Positions 34,033 through 46,250 of a stretch of 64,000 nt of DNA are shown piece by piece. This DNA comes from Artocarpus heterophyllus (Eukaryota; Streptophyta; Magnoliopsida; Rosales; Moraceae), in assembly GCA_025403435.1 (NCBI GenBank), contig CM046353.1, forward strand, positions 30,220,602 to 30,284,601, read 5' to 3'. The position numbers were made by a program, and so were the translations under genes. Each line of letters begins with the position of its first letter. Positions within the stretch are counted from its first letter, which is position 1. The notes beneath the pieces are model-generated. The model was given only the letters and a program-made list of their open reading frames with translations, did no database searches and was not told the DNA's origin.

Positions 34033-35039
34033 CTTTTTCTTTTATTGATGAGGCACCTTTTTTAACCGTTGGATTCAAATTATTAGTACAAAACATATAT
34101 AGACAGAAGTAAAATAGATCCAATCACACTTGATAACAATCTTTCTAATTAAATAATTACCATAAAAAGTGAAAAATACTCAAAAATTTTAAAGCTTGAC
34201 CTAAAAAAAATTAAAAAACCACTCAAAAAATTAAAAAAAACTAGAAAATTTTTTTTAAAAATGAACATCAACAACCCCTTGTCGGAGGCGCTGTCATGAT
34301 CATGACCTCAACTCCACATTGTCCTTGTCTTCATCGGCACCCTCATCAACCACCCGTCCTTCCTTAGATTTGGTAGTGGTGTCTCCATTCGACTATGTTT
34401 TGCGACGAGAATTGCAAACCACACTAGTGTGAATTTCATCCTGACCCATGATGGCCACAACCAAAGGGTTGTTACAACCTTGGGGACAAGATCGTGATGG
34501 ACCCTTGGGTCGTGATGAGATTGTCATGAGGTCAAAATGAAATCTCCAACTTTAGAACCCATAGTGGTTGTGCCCTTCTAACACACACGACCCATAGTGA
34601 TCATGGCTCATTACCATGAGGATGCCATCGTAATTTAAGACCACTACTAACTACTCAATGGCAGTGATGGCGGAGAACCAAGTAGGTCTGCCTTTTTTTT
34701 TAAAGAATTTTTAGTTTTGAGTTTCTTGTAAATCTGGTGTACATTATAGCTCACTAAACTTAGAATGGACTTGTTTATTTGTCACTATTGAGTGTAACTC
34801 GAGTGAACAATAAAGGTTCTCATTGATGAGAACATTTAGAGGGTCCCACTATAGAATTTCCCTATTTATAATACTAGTTGGAGGAGTCAAAGTCCAATTA
34901 GAATTTCAAAGATAAATCTCACTAATTACCTTTATGAAATTCAACATGTAATGCTTGAGAAAATTTATTAATTTAAATCTAGAATTAATTTGGATTTAAT
35001 TAATGAATTTTCCTCGATAGATCATGTTTTGTAAAATTA
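34033..35039. other. Unassigned DNA with a moderately GC-rich patch
   Basis: 34260-34690 is less AT-rich (CTTGTCGGAGGCGCTG, CATCGGCACCCTCATC), has runs without stops in short frames and a CACACTAGTGTG palindrome near 34412, but no domain. 34700-35039 is AT-rich and featureless. The patch could be decayed captured coding sequence; I cannot name it. Confidence 0.35.
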
Positions 35040-37237
35040 TGATGAAATGTAAATTATTTACAAATAATATTAATGTGTATTATGTATGTGAGTTTTGTGA
35101 AATTTGGAGTATTTTTAATATAGAAATTTTGTGAATTTAAATACTTAAAAAATTTGTGGAATACTCTTGAGGTAAGATTTATATCACATTTATTTTAATT
35201 TTGTGGTATGAATTAGTAAAGGGTAAATATGTAACTTAAAGTATAAAATCATGTCATAGTCCAAAACAATATAAAAATTGTCAGTTGTTTGTCAGATAAA
35301 TTGAAAAAGAGTTTTGTGTCTACAATCCATCAGTTGATGAAATAAAGTATAGAATACACAAAAAAAGGGGTACACAGTGCAGTGTATGTATACTAATAAG
35401 TTACCAATGCAGATATATGAAATACTATGTTAATTGAAAAGTTGGGTAATAAGTGAGTCATTATATCCTAGACTGTTTGAATGCATATTTTCTAAATTTT
35501 TCACTAATTGCATAGGAAAAATATAGCACTGTACAAAATTGCAATGTGTAAAAAGCTAGTGGTACCCACCATTAGGACACCTCAAAAGGAAGAGATTTAG
35601 TCACCTCACCCCCTTGTTTTGTTCCAATTTTACTACAAAATTGAGTCAAAATTTCACTACAAGTAAGCCAAAGTGATGACTAATAAGGGTAAGTCATCAA
35701 AGTTATAAAAAAATAAAGTTTTATTCCTCACTTTTATGCAACAAAGAACCAAACACAACTCCATTTCTACCCTCCTAAAACTGGCAGCCCTTGAGCCATT
35801 TCTCCAAATTTTTTTTCAAAAATTTTCTCGAGGAAACATCTTCCAACCAAGCTGTAGGACAAGTGCAAGACTTCTACATCAAGAATTATTTATTTTGGAT
35901 GGTAAATCCCAGACTTTCTTTATGTGTTTCGAGGGTTTTCTTTAGGTTTTGGATGGATTTTGATAGGGGACTTCTTGTCATGACTTGTGTTAAGGAAAGT
36001 AGACAAGATCAAGTTCTTGTGGAGTCTCATAAGCTCACAAAGCCCTTTGGTAAAATCCTTAAAACTTGCCTTGAATTTTTTTATATTTTTTTATGAAATT
36101 TTGAGTATGTTTTGTACTACATATGGTCAATGGGACGTTAAAAGGACATGATGGCATGTTTATATGATTTGTTTTGTGCTTCGTAATGACGTGGAGAAAG
36201 TAGAAACTAGGGTTATGTGCTTGAAAATCAAGTTTCGAAAAAAATATGCATAATGCAAAGTTTAGATAATTTTTCAAAAATAATGAAATTTTGACATGTT
36301 CAAACATGATTTATTTTCTTAGTAAGATCTAAAACTTGTATAAAACAGTGAGATTTACAACTTTTAGAAACAAAGTTTTGTAAAATTTTGAAAAGACTAA
36401 ATTTTAAAGATTTGTACAAGTTCGATAGAATTGAAAAATAGCAGAAAAAATTCCACTCTACTGTTGTAATTTAGGAAAAGTTAAAGCACAAAAGTTATAG
36501 AACTCAACAAAACTATTAGGTCCCGCAAACGACTAGCAAAAATTCCATGTGGTTTATGAGTTACGAATTTGCAAATTTTAATCACAGAAAAAATATTCAA
36601 AAAATATGTTAAAAAGCAAAACATTTTTAAACTAAGGAATTTGACTTAGAGACTTTTGAGAATATTATTCTTTGCAAAAAATCAAGTCAATGGTATAGAA
36701 TGATCGTTTTTAGTTCCAAAGGCAAAATCGTCAAAATTTTCATAATTTGGGTTATAATCGTAAAGTTTTGTTAAGATGGATTTTTACTGTAAAAAAATAA
36801 AATCGACACCTTATTTTTCTTGGCCCATTGTCAATAAGTAGCAATTTACAACAATTTAGTAAAAACAGGCTTGAACAATTTTCTAAGACCCTTCGAGGAC
36901 AAAAATGTCATTTTAGTGAAACAGTTTGAATGGACCTCAAAACATCTGAAATAAAAAAATGACCTTTAGTGGGAACTTTCCATAATTTCTTAGAACAAAA
37001 AGGTAATGCGAGATATGAAAAAACAAATTCTAAAACACTTGGGTTTCGGTTTCTTTTAGAAAACCAACCCATGATTACATTAAGTATTTAATTGTCCAAG
37101 TTCTGTTATCAACAAGTAGTTGGTAATAAACAAATTAGCTAATAACGATAAAATTGTCCAAGCAAGACACTTAGGTGGATAATGATGAGGGAATCATAAA
37201 TTGGATACGTGAGGAGCAAATTCCAAGTAAATTTGAT
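35040..37237 (+). mobile_element. Ty3/gypsy LTR fragment, relative of 16859-20354
   Basis: Collinear low-identity matches to the 3.5-kb LTR occur in order: the ACTCTTGAGG region (about 35160 against 16970), GACACCTCAAA (35576 against 17551) and the GACAAAAATGTCATTTT block (36898 against 19073). Neither terminus nor PBS/PPT is recognisable. At about 37238 it passes straight into a copia leader. Confidence 0.6.
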
Positions 37238-38235
37238 TACCCAGTATTGGCAGGCTGATTGCCACAGATTAGCAGGCCGATCAACAAGAAGAATTGTTTT
37301 TTAAAATAGTGGCTTTTTCGATATATTTTTAAATTTTTTTTTAGAAAATTCTAAGAAACATGAAATTTTATAATAACCAAAAAATAAATTTTTAATATAT
37401 ATGAGATTTAAAAATTAAAAATAGACGCCACATGAAGAATGATACAACGAGAAGATACCAAATGAAGAATCGTATATGTTTCGATTGATCTTTTGTGATC
37501 ATTATTTTTTTTCTTTAGGGTGGAACCATGATATTATGACTGTTTATATATTGCTTGTAGCTTTGCATGTTGCATTGCTTGTTTGCATTATAATATGTTT
37601 TGCCATGTATGTTGATAACATGCCATGTAGAATAGGAAGTGTTGCTCATTAAAAATTGTTCATGCATGCTAACCAAAAACCTTGATTTCTAAAATATTAA
37701 GTGGGAGAAGGTTTTAAAAGAGAAAACCTAAGTCCTTCATTGTTGGTTCATAGATAATACATGGTGGTTTCAACCGTAGGAAGGGATTGCATCATGTACC
37801 AGGTTGAATCTCTAAAAAGATAGTTTGCTTTAGCGTGATTTATTATTGTACACCCTTAGGTAGTGATTATAAATCATGGATAAAGTAGTTGAAATGATGG
37901 TTATATACTTAAGATTAATTTTATTATTAACCTCCCCTAGGAGCTCTGTTAATAAAATTGATGGCCAAAGAAAATGATTACTAGTATATGCTCAATTAGA
38001 TGGGTCTTGGATGGTATATACCAATCAGAGGAGTTTCGTGTTCCTAAGTGAATTTAGCAAGTCTCTCCTAGGCGGCTTCTTAAATTCTAAGTTAGGGATT
38101 ATCATTGTAAAGTTGTGATTTTTTCAAGGTTTTGACACATAAACATATCGTATGCTTACTTGCTTGCGGTATCTTACTAAATTGTTATTGAATGTTTGCT
38201 TATGTTTGGTATATGATTCTTTATTATAGATCAAA
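37238..38235 (+). other. 5' leader of copia element 4
   Basis: It is homologous to the leaders at 48767-49400 (complement), 56030-56671 and 58600-59530. It carries two GC modules at 37248-37283 (TTGGCAGGCTGATT, TAGCAGGCCGATC), then AGACGCCACATGAAG, the AGTGGGAGAAGG block, two CCTAGG-bearing segments and GTTTTGACACATAAAC. The PBS and 5' LTR are missing, because the leader begins directly at the gypsy LTR fragment. Confidence 0.78.
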
Positions 38236-39020
38236 ATGTCTAAAAACGCTTTATCTTTGATACTTGATAAGAACACTTTAGCTAGCAAGAATTATAATGG
38301 TTAAAAATAGAAGCTAAATATCGTCTTATCCTTTGAGAAACTAAAATTTGTACCAACCACACCGTGTCCTTCTGTGTCTATTGGAGAATCCACTAATGAA
38401 TAAATCCAAGTGTATGATCACTAGAAGGATGCTGATGATCAGGCCTATTGTTATATTGCAATAAGCATGAATAACGTACTACAGGCTCAACATGAAGATC
38501 ATGAGACTACTTAGTAGATTATGGATAATCTTAAGGACATGTTTGGAGGCCAAGCTTTGACGAAGCAGCAAGGGCTCTTCAAAATCTTTTTAACTTCAAG
38601 CAGAGACCAGGGATGCCTATAAAGGAGCATATGATGTTAGTTATAGGTTACCTTGTTAAGGCTCAAACCCTTGGAGTTGACATTAATGCTAAGTCATAGA
38701 TGACTATGATCTTTGAGACTCCTTCTAAGGAGTTCATCCCATTTAGAGCTTCATATAATGTAAGCAATAGACAAGATGTGACCTTAATTGAGCTAATGAA
38801 GCAGTTACAAGAGTTTGAAAATTTGATTAGGGAAGATCTGGCTGGTGGCGAGGCAAACTTGGAGATTGCATCTAGTTCCAATTCCAATTTTGGGAATGGA
38901 AAAAGCAGAAGACCAAGAACAAGAAGGCAAGGATAGGAAGAAAAAGAAGAGGAACCTAAAGAAGCTACAGTACTTTATGGTTTGACACACTAAGAAAAAT
39001 TGCAAGGACTTTTAATCTAC
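38236..39020 (+). pseudogene. Copia gag (UBN2-type) of element 4
   Basis: The start ATG at 38236 gives MSKNALSLILDKNTLASKNY, followed by in-frame stops. Further on are FEKLKFVPTTPCPS, YCYIAISMNNVLQAQHEDHE and LKDMFGGQALTKQQ. At 38700-38936 are the distal helices (TMIFETPSKEFIPF, LTLIELMKQLQEF, NLIREDLAGGEANLEI) and the basic tail. The zinc knuckle is destroyed: the position reads LQYFMV-stop-HTKKNCKDF. Gag begins the same way as in element 2, with about 10 bp between the leader's conserved end and the ATG. Confidence 0.85.
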
Positions 39021-39526
39021 AGAAGGTAAGCGTGAACTTATAGTTATTGAGACTTGTTTAGTTGAGGAATCAAGTGATACTTGGGTCATAGATGATTCTG
39101 GAGCAACTAATCATGTTTGTGTTTCTCTACAGGGTTCAAAGAAATAAGAAGTCTGCTACATGAGCACTTCACACTTTAGATGAGTGATGAATCCTTAGTG
39201 TTGGTTGAAGCAGTAGGAGATGTGCATTTTTATTTTGATAGTTGTCGGAGCTTAGTTTTGAAGGAGTCTTTTTATGTTCCTAAACTTAGAAGAAACTTAA
39301 TTTCTATCGCTTGTTTATTCAAAGATTCTTATTCCTTTTTTTAATAATAAAGTTGTGATTTGTAAAAACAAATCTTTTATCTATAGTGGATGGATGCAAA
39401 ACAACCTATATTTTATCAATTATTGATGGACTCACTGCTTAACACTGAGATTAATGATAACTCTAAAAGACTTAAAACTTCTCACTCTAATAAGATTTAT
39501 CTTTAGCACTTGCAATTAGGTTACGT
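39021..39526 (+). pseudogene. Protease and start of GAG-pre-integrase (element 4)
   Basis: This encodes ESSDTWVIDDSGATNHVCVSLQ with the DSGA active site intact but one extra aspartate before it, then frame changes. The beginning of the GAG-pre-integrase stretch (SHSNKIYL, then a stop, then HLQLGYV) follows. The latter is interrupted at 39527 by a solo LTR and resumes at 40628. Confidence 0.8.
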
Positions 39527-40627
39527 TGTTGGACATATATGCCCTATGGAGTAAAAATGTAATATGTTTTTGGAAATTTTTTATCAATAACTAATTTATT
39601 TATTATTTATATACCAAAACTTATCCTCTTTATGTTCATATTTGTTGAATGTATGTTAAGCAAACAAAATTCTAAGACTATCGGTCTAAACCTTTAAGAA
39701 TTGGGCATATGATGGACAGGTTATGTGGAAGACACGATTCTTAAGGTCATGGTCTAAATCATAAGATCGAGGGAATATAGTTGGGTGTTTTATTCATGCA
39801 AAGATTGTTATATCATCTATATCCCTAACGGGAAATGGTTTGTCTTGACCATCAAAGGTGAACTCTATGAATAGAAACATTAACACATTGTCATAGGTGA
39901 CGATGTGTTGGATTGGGACATAAGTGAATTAATTTGGATTAATAATTATGTCAAGGTAAATCGATTCACTTTAGATAATCATTTGTATTGTATCTTAATC
40001 ATGAGAAAAATAGTGGGCTCATTGTTTTGACTTATGTCTTTTGATGTACCAAAGGGTGATATCCGCATTTTAATAGTGGCACGCATGCTGGTACGTTAGA
40101 GGCATGACTCTTCATAGCATAGACCTATCATTCATAGATATGAAATCCATAGCTCCTCTTTAGGAGTAGTTGATTCAAATTTTTAAGACCTTATCTGATA
40201 AGGACTGACTCCTGGGCCCAACCTCTATAAATAGGGAGTGAGTCTCATAAGTTATTAAGATCAATTGAGAAATCAAGAGTGAGACTCTGCCAGTGAGTCT
40301 CTAAAACTCCCCAGAGAGCTATTGTTCACACATCACGAACTATAGTTTTGGGTATTTCTTAATTGGTTGCAACAAGAGTCACTAGGGAAAGGCTGAACAA
40401 TGTGCACCCACACACACTCTGATCGTGGATAGAGAATAACAAAAAATACTAGTTGATTGAGGCTCTTCTGGAACGTTATACTCTTCATGGATTGCGGGAG
40501 CTTTTCTGCATTTACAAGGTTCGTAAGATCTTATCAATTTATGCATATAGTGTATCAAATTTATGTTTTAGAAAATACTTTAGTATCAAAAAATTTTAAA
40601 ATTCTACTACGTACTATTTTTCCAACA
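39527..40627 (+). mobile_element. Internally deleted family-1 solo LTR in element 4
   Basis: It starts TGTTGGACATATATGCCC and ends TTTTTCCAACA, but is only 1,101 bp. About 900 bp are missing at a junction near 40170, where the mid-U3 text CTCCTCTTTAGGAGTAG jumps straight to the segment just before the TATA box. The GC modules and the 33-bp palindrome are therefore lost, but the TATA box (40226-40236) remains. The flanks TACGT (39522-39526) and TATGT (40628-40632) form a target duplication with one C-to-T change. Confidence 0.93.
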
Positions 40628-41800
40628 TATGTTAGCCTGAATAGGATTTAAAGGTTGTAAGAAGTGAACCTTTAACTCATTTAGAGGTGGAATCTATACC
40701 ACAATATTAATCTTGTTTGGGGAGCAAAATGACTGAAAGACCATTTAGGTCTAAGGGCAATTAAGTCGAAAGGGTTCTAGAACTTATGCATAGTGATGTT
40801 TTTAGTCCTATGAACATCAAGGCACGAGGAAGGTATGAGTATTTTGTTACTTTTATTAATGATTACTCGAGATATGGATATGTCTACCTAATGCATCATA
40901 AGAGCAAAACTTTTAACAAGTTTAAGGAGTTTCGAGTTGAAGCAGAGAAGCAATTAGGTAAACCAAAAAGGCACTTCAATGCAATCAAGGTTGAGAATAC
41001 CTCTCCAATGAGTTCTTAGGACACTTATTAAAGAATGGGTTTTTATCCCATTTGACTACGCTAGATATTCTATAGCAGAATGGCATAGATAAGAGAAAAA
41101 ATGGGACTTTGTGGACCTGGTTAGGTCCATGATGAGTTATTCGACATTGCCTTTATCCTGTTGGAGATATACACTACAAACCACATGTTATCTTTTAAAC
41201 AATGTGCCTTCAAAATCAATTCCTAAAACTCCTCACTATTTGTGGATAGGTAGGAAGACATCTTTAAACTATGTTCGCAAATAGGGATGTTTTGCTCATG
41301 TACTATACAAGGAAGCAAATAAGTTGGAAGCACGTTTGGAAGTGTGCGTGTTTGTAGGATATTCAAAGGGGACTAAAGAAAGTTATTTATATAACACAAA
41401 AGAAAATAAAGTCTTAGTTTCAACAAATACGACTTTCTTTGAGGAAAGTTATATAAACGACTTTAACCCTCGTAGTAGAGTGGTACTTGAGCAGTTAGCG
41501 AGTGATTCGATCACTCCAAGTGTTTTGGTTGAAACCAATCCAATCAATATAGAAAAATTGACTGAACAAAAACCTAGGAAGCTTCGGCGTGGTGAGAGTT
41601 TCAGGCATCAACTCGAGAGGTATATGTTCAATAGTGAAGCTTACTTGGCTGAGCCGGTTGAACATGATAGGGATCCTTACACTTACACAGAAGCTATGGA
41701 AGACACTGATTTAAAGCTCTGGATAAAAGCTATGAACACTAAGATAAAGTCTATGAAGACAAATCATCTAAGAGCTTGTTGACCTTCCTAAAGAAGTAAA
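40628..41800 (+). pseudogene. Copia integrase and linker (element 4)
   Basis: At 40786-41019 the frame reads [41 protein letters not shown] and FKEFRVEAEKQLGK: the first catalytic aspartate (HSDV) is present. The second catalytic region is broken (a short deletion removes SDRGGEY), and the ER segment is frameshifted. At 41324-41782 is the C-terminal part (VFVGYSKGTKESYLYNTKEN, STNTTFFEESYINDF) and the linker (ERYMFNSEAYLAEPVEHDRD). It corresponds domain by domain to 11801-13060. Confidence 0.84.
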
Positions 41801-42600
41801 ACCCATAGGGTGTAAAGGAAGGAATCAATTACGAGGAAACGTTTTCACCTACAGGCATGCTTAAGTTCATTTGTATTCTCTTATCCATTGCTACTGCTCT
41901 CAATTATGAGATTTGGTAAATGGATGTCAAGATGGCCTTTCTGAATGGGTATCTTGATGAGACCATATATATGGTACAGCCAGACGGGTTCAAAACTAAG
42001 GGTCGAGAGAATAATGTTTGCAAGCTGCTAAAGTCTATTTATAGACTTAAGTAAGCGTCCCATTCTTGGAACATAAGGTTTAATCAAGAGATCAAGACTT
42101 ATAGGTTCGAGCAAAATATGGACAAACTAAGTATTTACAAACACATTAAGGACAAGAACATGGTTTTCCTACTGCTCTATAAGATGAAATTCTGCTTGTT
42201 GGCAATGACGTTGGGGTATTGTCATTCATCAAATTATGTTTGACTAAGCAGTTTGACATAAAAGACTTAGGTGAAGCTAATGATGTTCTGGGTATCCAAA
42301 TCTTTCAAGATTGAAAGAACAAAATGATAGCTTTATCCCAACCTACCTATGTAGAGATAATTCTCGAGAAGTATGTAATGCGAAATTCCAAGGTAGATGA
42401 GCAACTATCTAGGTCTGTAATTGCTCTTTCTAGAAAAGACTTTCTAAAGTCTGATGAAAAAAGAGAATACATGAAGAAAGTGCCTTTTGCCTTGGCAATA
42501 GGTATGCCTAAGTATATTTTTAAGTACCTAATAAGGACTAGAGGTTATCTGCTAGTGTATTCTGTTAAGTACTAACACCTCTTGAACACACTAATTTGGA
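41801..42600 (+). pseudogene. Copia reverse transcriptase (element 4)
   Basis: A deletion joins the linker (KPIGCK) directly to GINYEETFSPTGMLKF, removing the fingers segment. Then come MDVKMAFLNGYLDETIYMVQ, KSIYRLK and FDIKDLGEANDVLGIQIF. The YVDD position (near 42180) is destroyed: LLY is followed by KMKFCLL after a small deletion. The RT thumb and connection (42324-42575) retain MIALSQPTYVEIILEKY. Confidence 0.83.
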
Positions 42601-43062
42601 TTTCTAATCTTGTCTGGATTCAAGAAGATCAATTTTAGGTTCCATGTTTACTCTAGGAGGAAGTACCATTGTTTGGAGAAGTATAAAACAAGATTGCACT
42701 TTAGATTCAACAATAAAGGCCGAGTATGTGGCAGCTAGTGAAGCTTCAAAAGAAGCTATGTGGCTCTACAAGTTCTTTGGGGATCTTGAGGTAGTTCCTA
42801 GCATGGATAAGCTGAACTGTATTGTGATAACACTATAGTGATAGCTAATGTTAAGGAACCAAGATTTCATAAGAAGAGTAAACATATACATCGTAATCAT
42901 CATGTGATAAAGGACTTCGTTGAGGGTGGACATGTTACAGTATGGAAGATCGCATCTATGAACAATATAGCTGATCCTTTTATGAAGACACTATCGATGA
43001 GGGTTTTTGAGAAGTACATAAAGGCTATAGGGATGCGAAACATGTTGTATTTTCTCACTTAG
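42601..43062 (+). pseudogene. Copia RNase H (element 4)
   Basis: Two adjacent frames (42644-42838 and 42838-43062) cover the domain: FTLGGSTIVWRSIKQDCT, TIKAEYVAASEASKEAMWLY, then (after a one-base shift at the CDN site) RFHKKSKHIHRNHHVIKDFV and NNIADPFMKTLSMRVFEKYI. The shift falls exactly on the catalytic CDN motif. It ends 3 bp before the polypurine tract. Confidence 0.87.
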
Positions 43063-43065
43063 GGC

Positions 43066-43075
43066 AAGTGGGAGA
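43066..43075 (+). other. Polypurine tract of element 4
   Basis: AAGTGGGAGA lies one base before the LTR start TGTTAGACTAGG. Confidence 0.9.
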
Positions 43076-43076
43076 T

Positions 43077-44379
43077 TGTTAGACTAGGTGCCCTAAGGAT
43101 TAGAATATGTAATACGTTTTTGGAGACATTTAATCAATAAAGAGTTTATTTAAATTCATATATCAAATGTTGTCCTCTTTATGTTCATTTCTACTGAATA
43201 TATGATAGGCAAACAAAAGTCTGAGGCTGTCAATCTAAAGCTTTTAAGTTCATACAAATGATGGACAGATTATACGAAAGACATGAATCTTACAGGTGAT
43301 AGTCTAAATGATAAGGACCATAATCAATGGAATAAAGTTTGATGTTTTATTCATGTTAAGATTGTTATGTTGTCTATATCCCTAACGGAAGATGACTTGT
43401 CTTGGTCATCAGAGTAGGACTCCAAGTGTAGAAACATTGGTATATTATCATAGGTGACGATATATTAGATTGAGACAAAAAGTTGAATTGATTGGATTAA
43501 TAATTTCATTTGTTTAAATCAATTCACTTTAGACAATCATATATATTGCATCTTAATTCTGAAATGAATTAATGGGCCTGTATTCTTAACTTGTGTCTTT
43601 TGATGTATCAAAGGACGACATCTTGAATTAGATGAAGGTACATATGCTGGCATGTTGGAGACATAACTCTTGATTGACGTAAACTCGTTATTCATAGATA
43701 TAGAATCCATAACTCTTTTGTAGAGTTAATGATATTCTCTTATAGGCATTATCCGGTAATTTGAAAATTGGAGCACTTAACCATTTGAATATCTAGGTGC
43801 AACCAAATGGTATGCTATTTATAGATAGTAAGTATTCCAATAGTGAGATAATAGAATATAAGATAAAAGAAATCGGGAAGGTAAAACAGAATTTATCCTT
43901 AAGTTGATTGTGAATATCCTATAGAGATGTGACACATGACATGTCATGGATGGTTAGTGTGCTGAAGCTTTGTAATTTTATATAGTTCAAGAATACAGCT
44001 CTAGGCTTTTAGTGGAATAGTGTTAGAGTTGATAATTATGAAATATATGTATCTAGGATATGTTATTTTATAATTATAGGAACTTGATTTATATAAGTCC
44101 ATCAAGTTTCTTTTGCTAGCTTTTTATAATTCTTGTAATGATACGACATGTTTTTCCTACATAATGGTGATTGATGTTAATTATTAGATTGGTTGAAATT
44201 CAATAAATTGGATTTAATAATGGTCCTTTTCTAATTGCAATTTTCTATAGTTTTTGGTTTTCTAAAGAGGTATGTAAGATCTTTTATTAATTTATATACT
44301 TAGTATGTCAAACATCTTATTTGGAAAAGACTTTGATTTAAAAATTTTTTAAATTCCGCTACGTATCGCTTTCCAACAT
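43077..44379 (+). mobile_element. 1b-type 3' LTR of element 4
   Basis: It starts TGTTAGACTAGGTGCCC after the PPT and ends CTTTCCAACA at 44379, 1,303 bp. The first ~1,140 bp follow the 1b LTR at 26557. After about 44220 the U3/promoter part is missing and a short tail leads to the R/U5 end (GTAAGATCTTTTATTAATTT). No GC modules or TATA box remain. Confidence 0.88.
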
Positions 44380-44460
44380 TAGGTGTAACCCTCCAATGAT
44401 CTGAGAATTTGATTAATCTAGCATTATTCAGCTTCAAAATTTTTCTTTAAAAAAATAAAA

Positions 44461-45156
44461 ATGTTTTATGAAATTCATCAACATTTTGTTGCAAGGTTTT
44501 CTTAAAAACACTTGGAATTGTTTTATAGTATTTGGTGGAGATATAAAGACTTATAAGATAGGTGCCTTCACCATGGTCCTTCTAGTCAATATTTGTTAGA
44601 AGTTTTCATAGATAGGTTAAGTCCTAAAACAAGAAATTAGATAGAGAGAGGAGATGGTACCACCACTTTTTACCAATAAACTGTTGACAAAGCCTATTTC
44701 ATGATAGAAGATATGGCCAAATTTTATTATCGGATGAAAAATAGAAGGAACAATGTAATAAGAGAGAATAATTTAGAACCTTGGCCTAATACCCAAACTT
44801 CAGAACTATCCTTTCAACCTAAAAATTCATCAAGAAATCTAAAAAAGGAAAGTTTGGAGAAGACCCTAGCAATGTTTATAGAAATCATAAAAAGAATCTC
44901 AAAAAATTTGAGAGAACTACGAAAAGACCGAGAGGAAATAAAAACTACTTTGTGTCAATTAGTGTCAAAGGTTAAACAAAATGAAACTATTATTGTCAAA
45001 GATAACTTAGCACAAAGTTGTCACTTAGAAGAACCTGTTGAGCCAATTAAGCAGCCTCTTGAGTTGTTTGAAGAAGATTCTTTAGGTAAGGAAGAAAAAG
45101 TATACCCAGCCATAAATGAGGAACATTTGTATTCAACTATTTTGGCAAACCATTAA
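44461..45156 (+). pseudogene. Athila-like Ty3/gypsy gag fragment
   Basis: One frame, with three in-frame stops upstream of 44701 and open from 44701 to 45156. It reads WWRYKDL, RCLHHGPSSQYLLEVFIDRL, GDGTTTFYQ, then KAYFMIEDMAKFYYR. This follows the order of the Athila/Tat-type retrotransposon gag (WERFKDLL.. CPHHG.. FY.GL.. EA..LIEDMA). The open part (151 codons) continues with ETLAMFIEIIKRISKNLREL and QLVSKVKQNE, equivalent to the coiled region before the zinc finger, and an acidic tail. It has no upstream LTR or downstream protease. A host gene is unlikely given these matches. Confidence 0.65.
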
Positions 45157-45539
45157 GAGAGGAATGTAAGGAAGAGAAAGAAGACTTAGCTATAAAAGAG
45201 AAACAATCATTACCATAAAGCATAGGTTCTTAATCTTAGTTGCCACAAGAGTTCATCAAAGGCCACTCTTACCAAGATCCTATGTGGTCATCACCTCTAC
45301 CACCACCTCTAGCATCGTTTTTATAGACTTATCAAGAACATAAAATGAGTCCAAGTTTCACAAGTTCAGATGTTTCGAATTTTGTCAATCTTGAGGGCAT
45401 ACTCACATAGGACCCGTATGTGATGTCTTTCGACACTTACTATAGGAGAAAGCTGCTCTTTGATGACTGTCCATCAGGAGCAGAGTTGGAAAAAAGATTT
45501 GCTGGATTCCCAGCATCAAACGATGGGAAAATACTTTAA
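45157..45539 (+). pseudogene. Unidentified coding remnant downstream of the Athila-like gag
   Basis: One frame from about 45240 is open apart from two stops: LPQEFIKGHSYQDPMWSSPL, then MSPSFTSSDVSNFVNLEGIL, and DPYVMSFDTYYRRKLLFDDC, ending at TAA near 45538. The composition looks like protein sequence, but I recognise no domain. It may belong to the same gypsy element or be captured host sequence. Confidence 0.4.
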
Positions 45540-46109
45540 AAGTAATATCTTTACCTTTTCACTTTTGTAATATATTTTGTGTGTTGTTGTGTGCTATTTT
45601 GATTTTCTTTTAAAACATAAATAAAAAAGGTTGAAATTTATTCTAACAATTTAAAGTAAAGGCTAAAAATTAAATTTGCATAGAATGGCTAAGTTACAGA
45701 GTTAAACTGTTTTTAATTTTCTCTCGATATGCATTCTAATAGGTTTGATTTTGTAACTGCCATTTGTTTAGATTTTCCAATAAATTTTCAATAAAAAAAA
45801 TGTGTGTTTTGATTTCAAATAAAGTTTCAAGATAAACAAAAATTTCAATCTTCTATTCCAATAATATGTTCATCTCTGTGGAGATTATATTTTAAATAGA
45901 TTGTTAGTGAAATATGATTTCCTAGAATTGGCTATCCAGAATCTAAGCTAGCCACTAATTTTGCACATTGGCTATTAATTTGTAGCTCATCTCCTGAAGT
46001 TAAATGCACAGCCTCTTCCCCATATTGAACACATAACTTATCTCCCTGAATTTAATTCTGCTTAGCAGTCACATGTTAGAAAAATAAAATGAAGTGGCAA
46101 AACCTAACA
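45540..46109. other. Unassigned AT-rich DNA
   Basis: No reading frame, terminus or strong repeat was recognised. It could be the 3' untranslated part of the preceding retroelement. Confidence 0.4.
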
Positions 46110-46250
46110 TGTGCTAGACTGGCTCGGTGCAACATTTGTGCCCATAAGATGCGTGCTCATACACAAGTCCTTTGGTTCGAGGATCCATGATTACACCCTT
46201 CATGTGCACAAGAGAGCTTCCTTGCTTGCATGCTTACTTTTTTTTTTTTG
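46110..46250 (+). mobile_element. tRNA-derived SINE candidate
   Basis: An A-box-like TGGCTCGGTGC (46120-46130) and a B-box-like GGTTCGAGGATCC (46174-46186, close to GGTTCGANNCC) lie 43 bp apart. They are followed by about 50 bp and a run of 12 T (46238-46249). This arrangement of a pol III promoter followed by a T-rich tail resembles plant SINEs of the Au type. It does not fold as an intact tRNA, and I could not establish flanking duplications. Confidence 0.4.

Noticed and set aside
44701..45156. 151-codon open frame as a host gene
   Set aside because: The frame extends upstream through stops into Athila-type gag motifs and has no promoter or gene structure of its own.
46120..46186. Intact tRNA gene
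   Set aside because: A- and B-box-like motifs are present, but no cloverleaf with an acceptor stem can be drawn around them.
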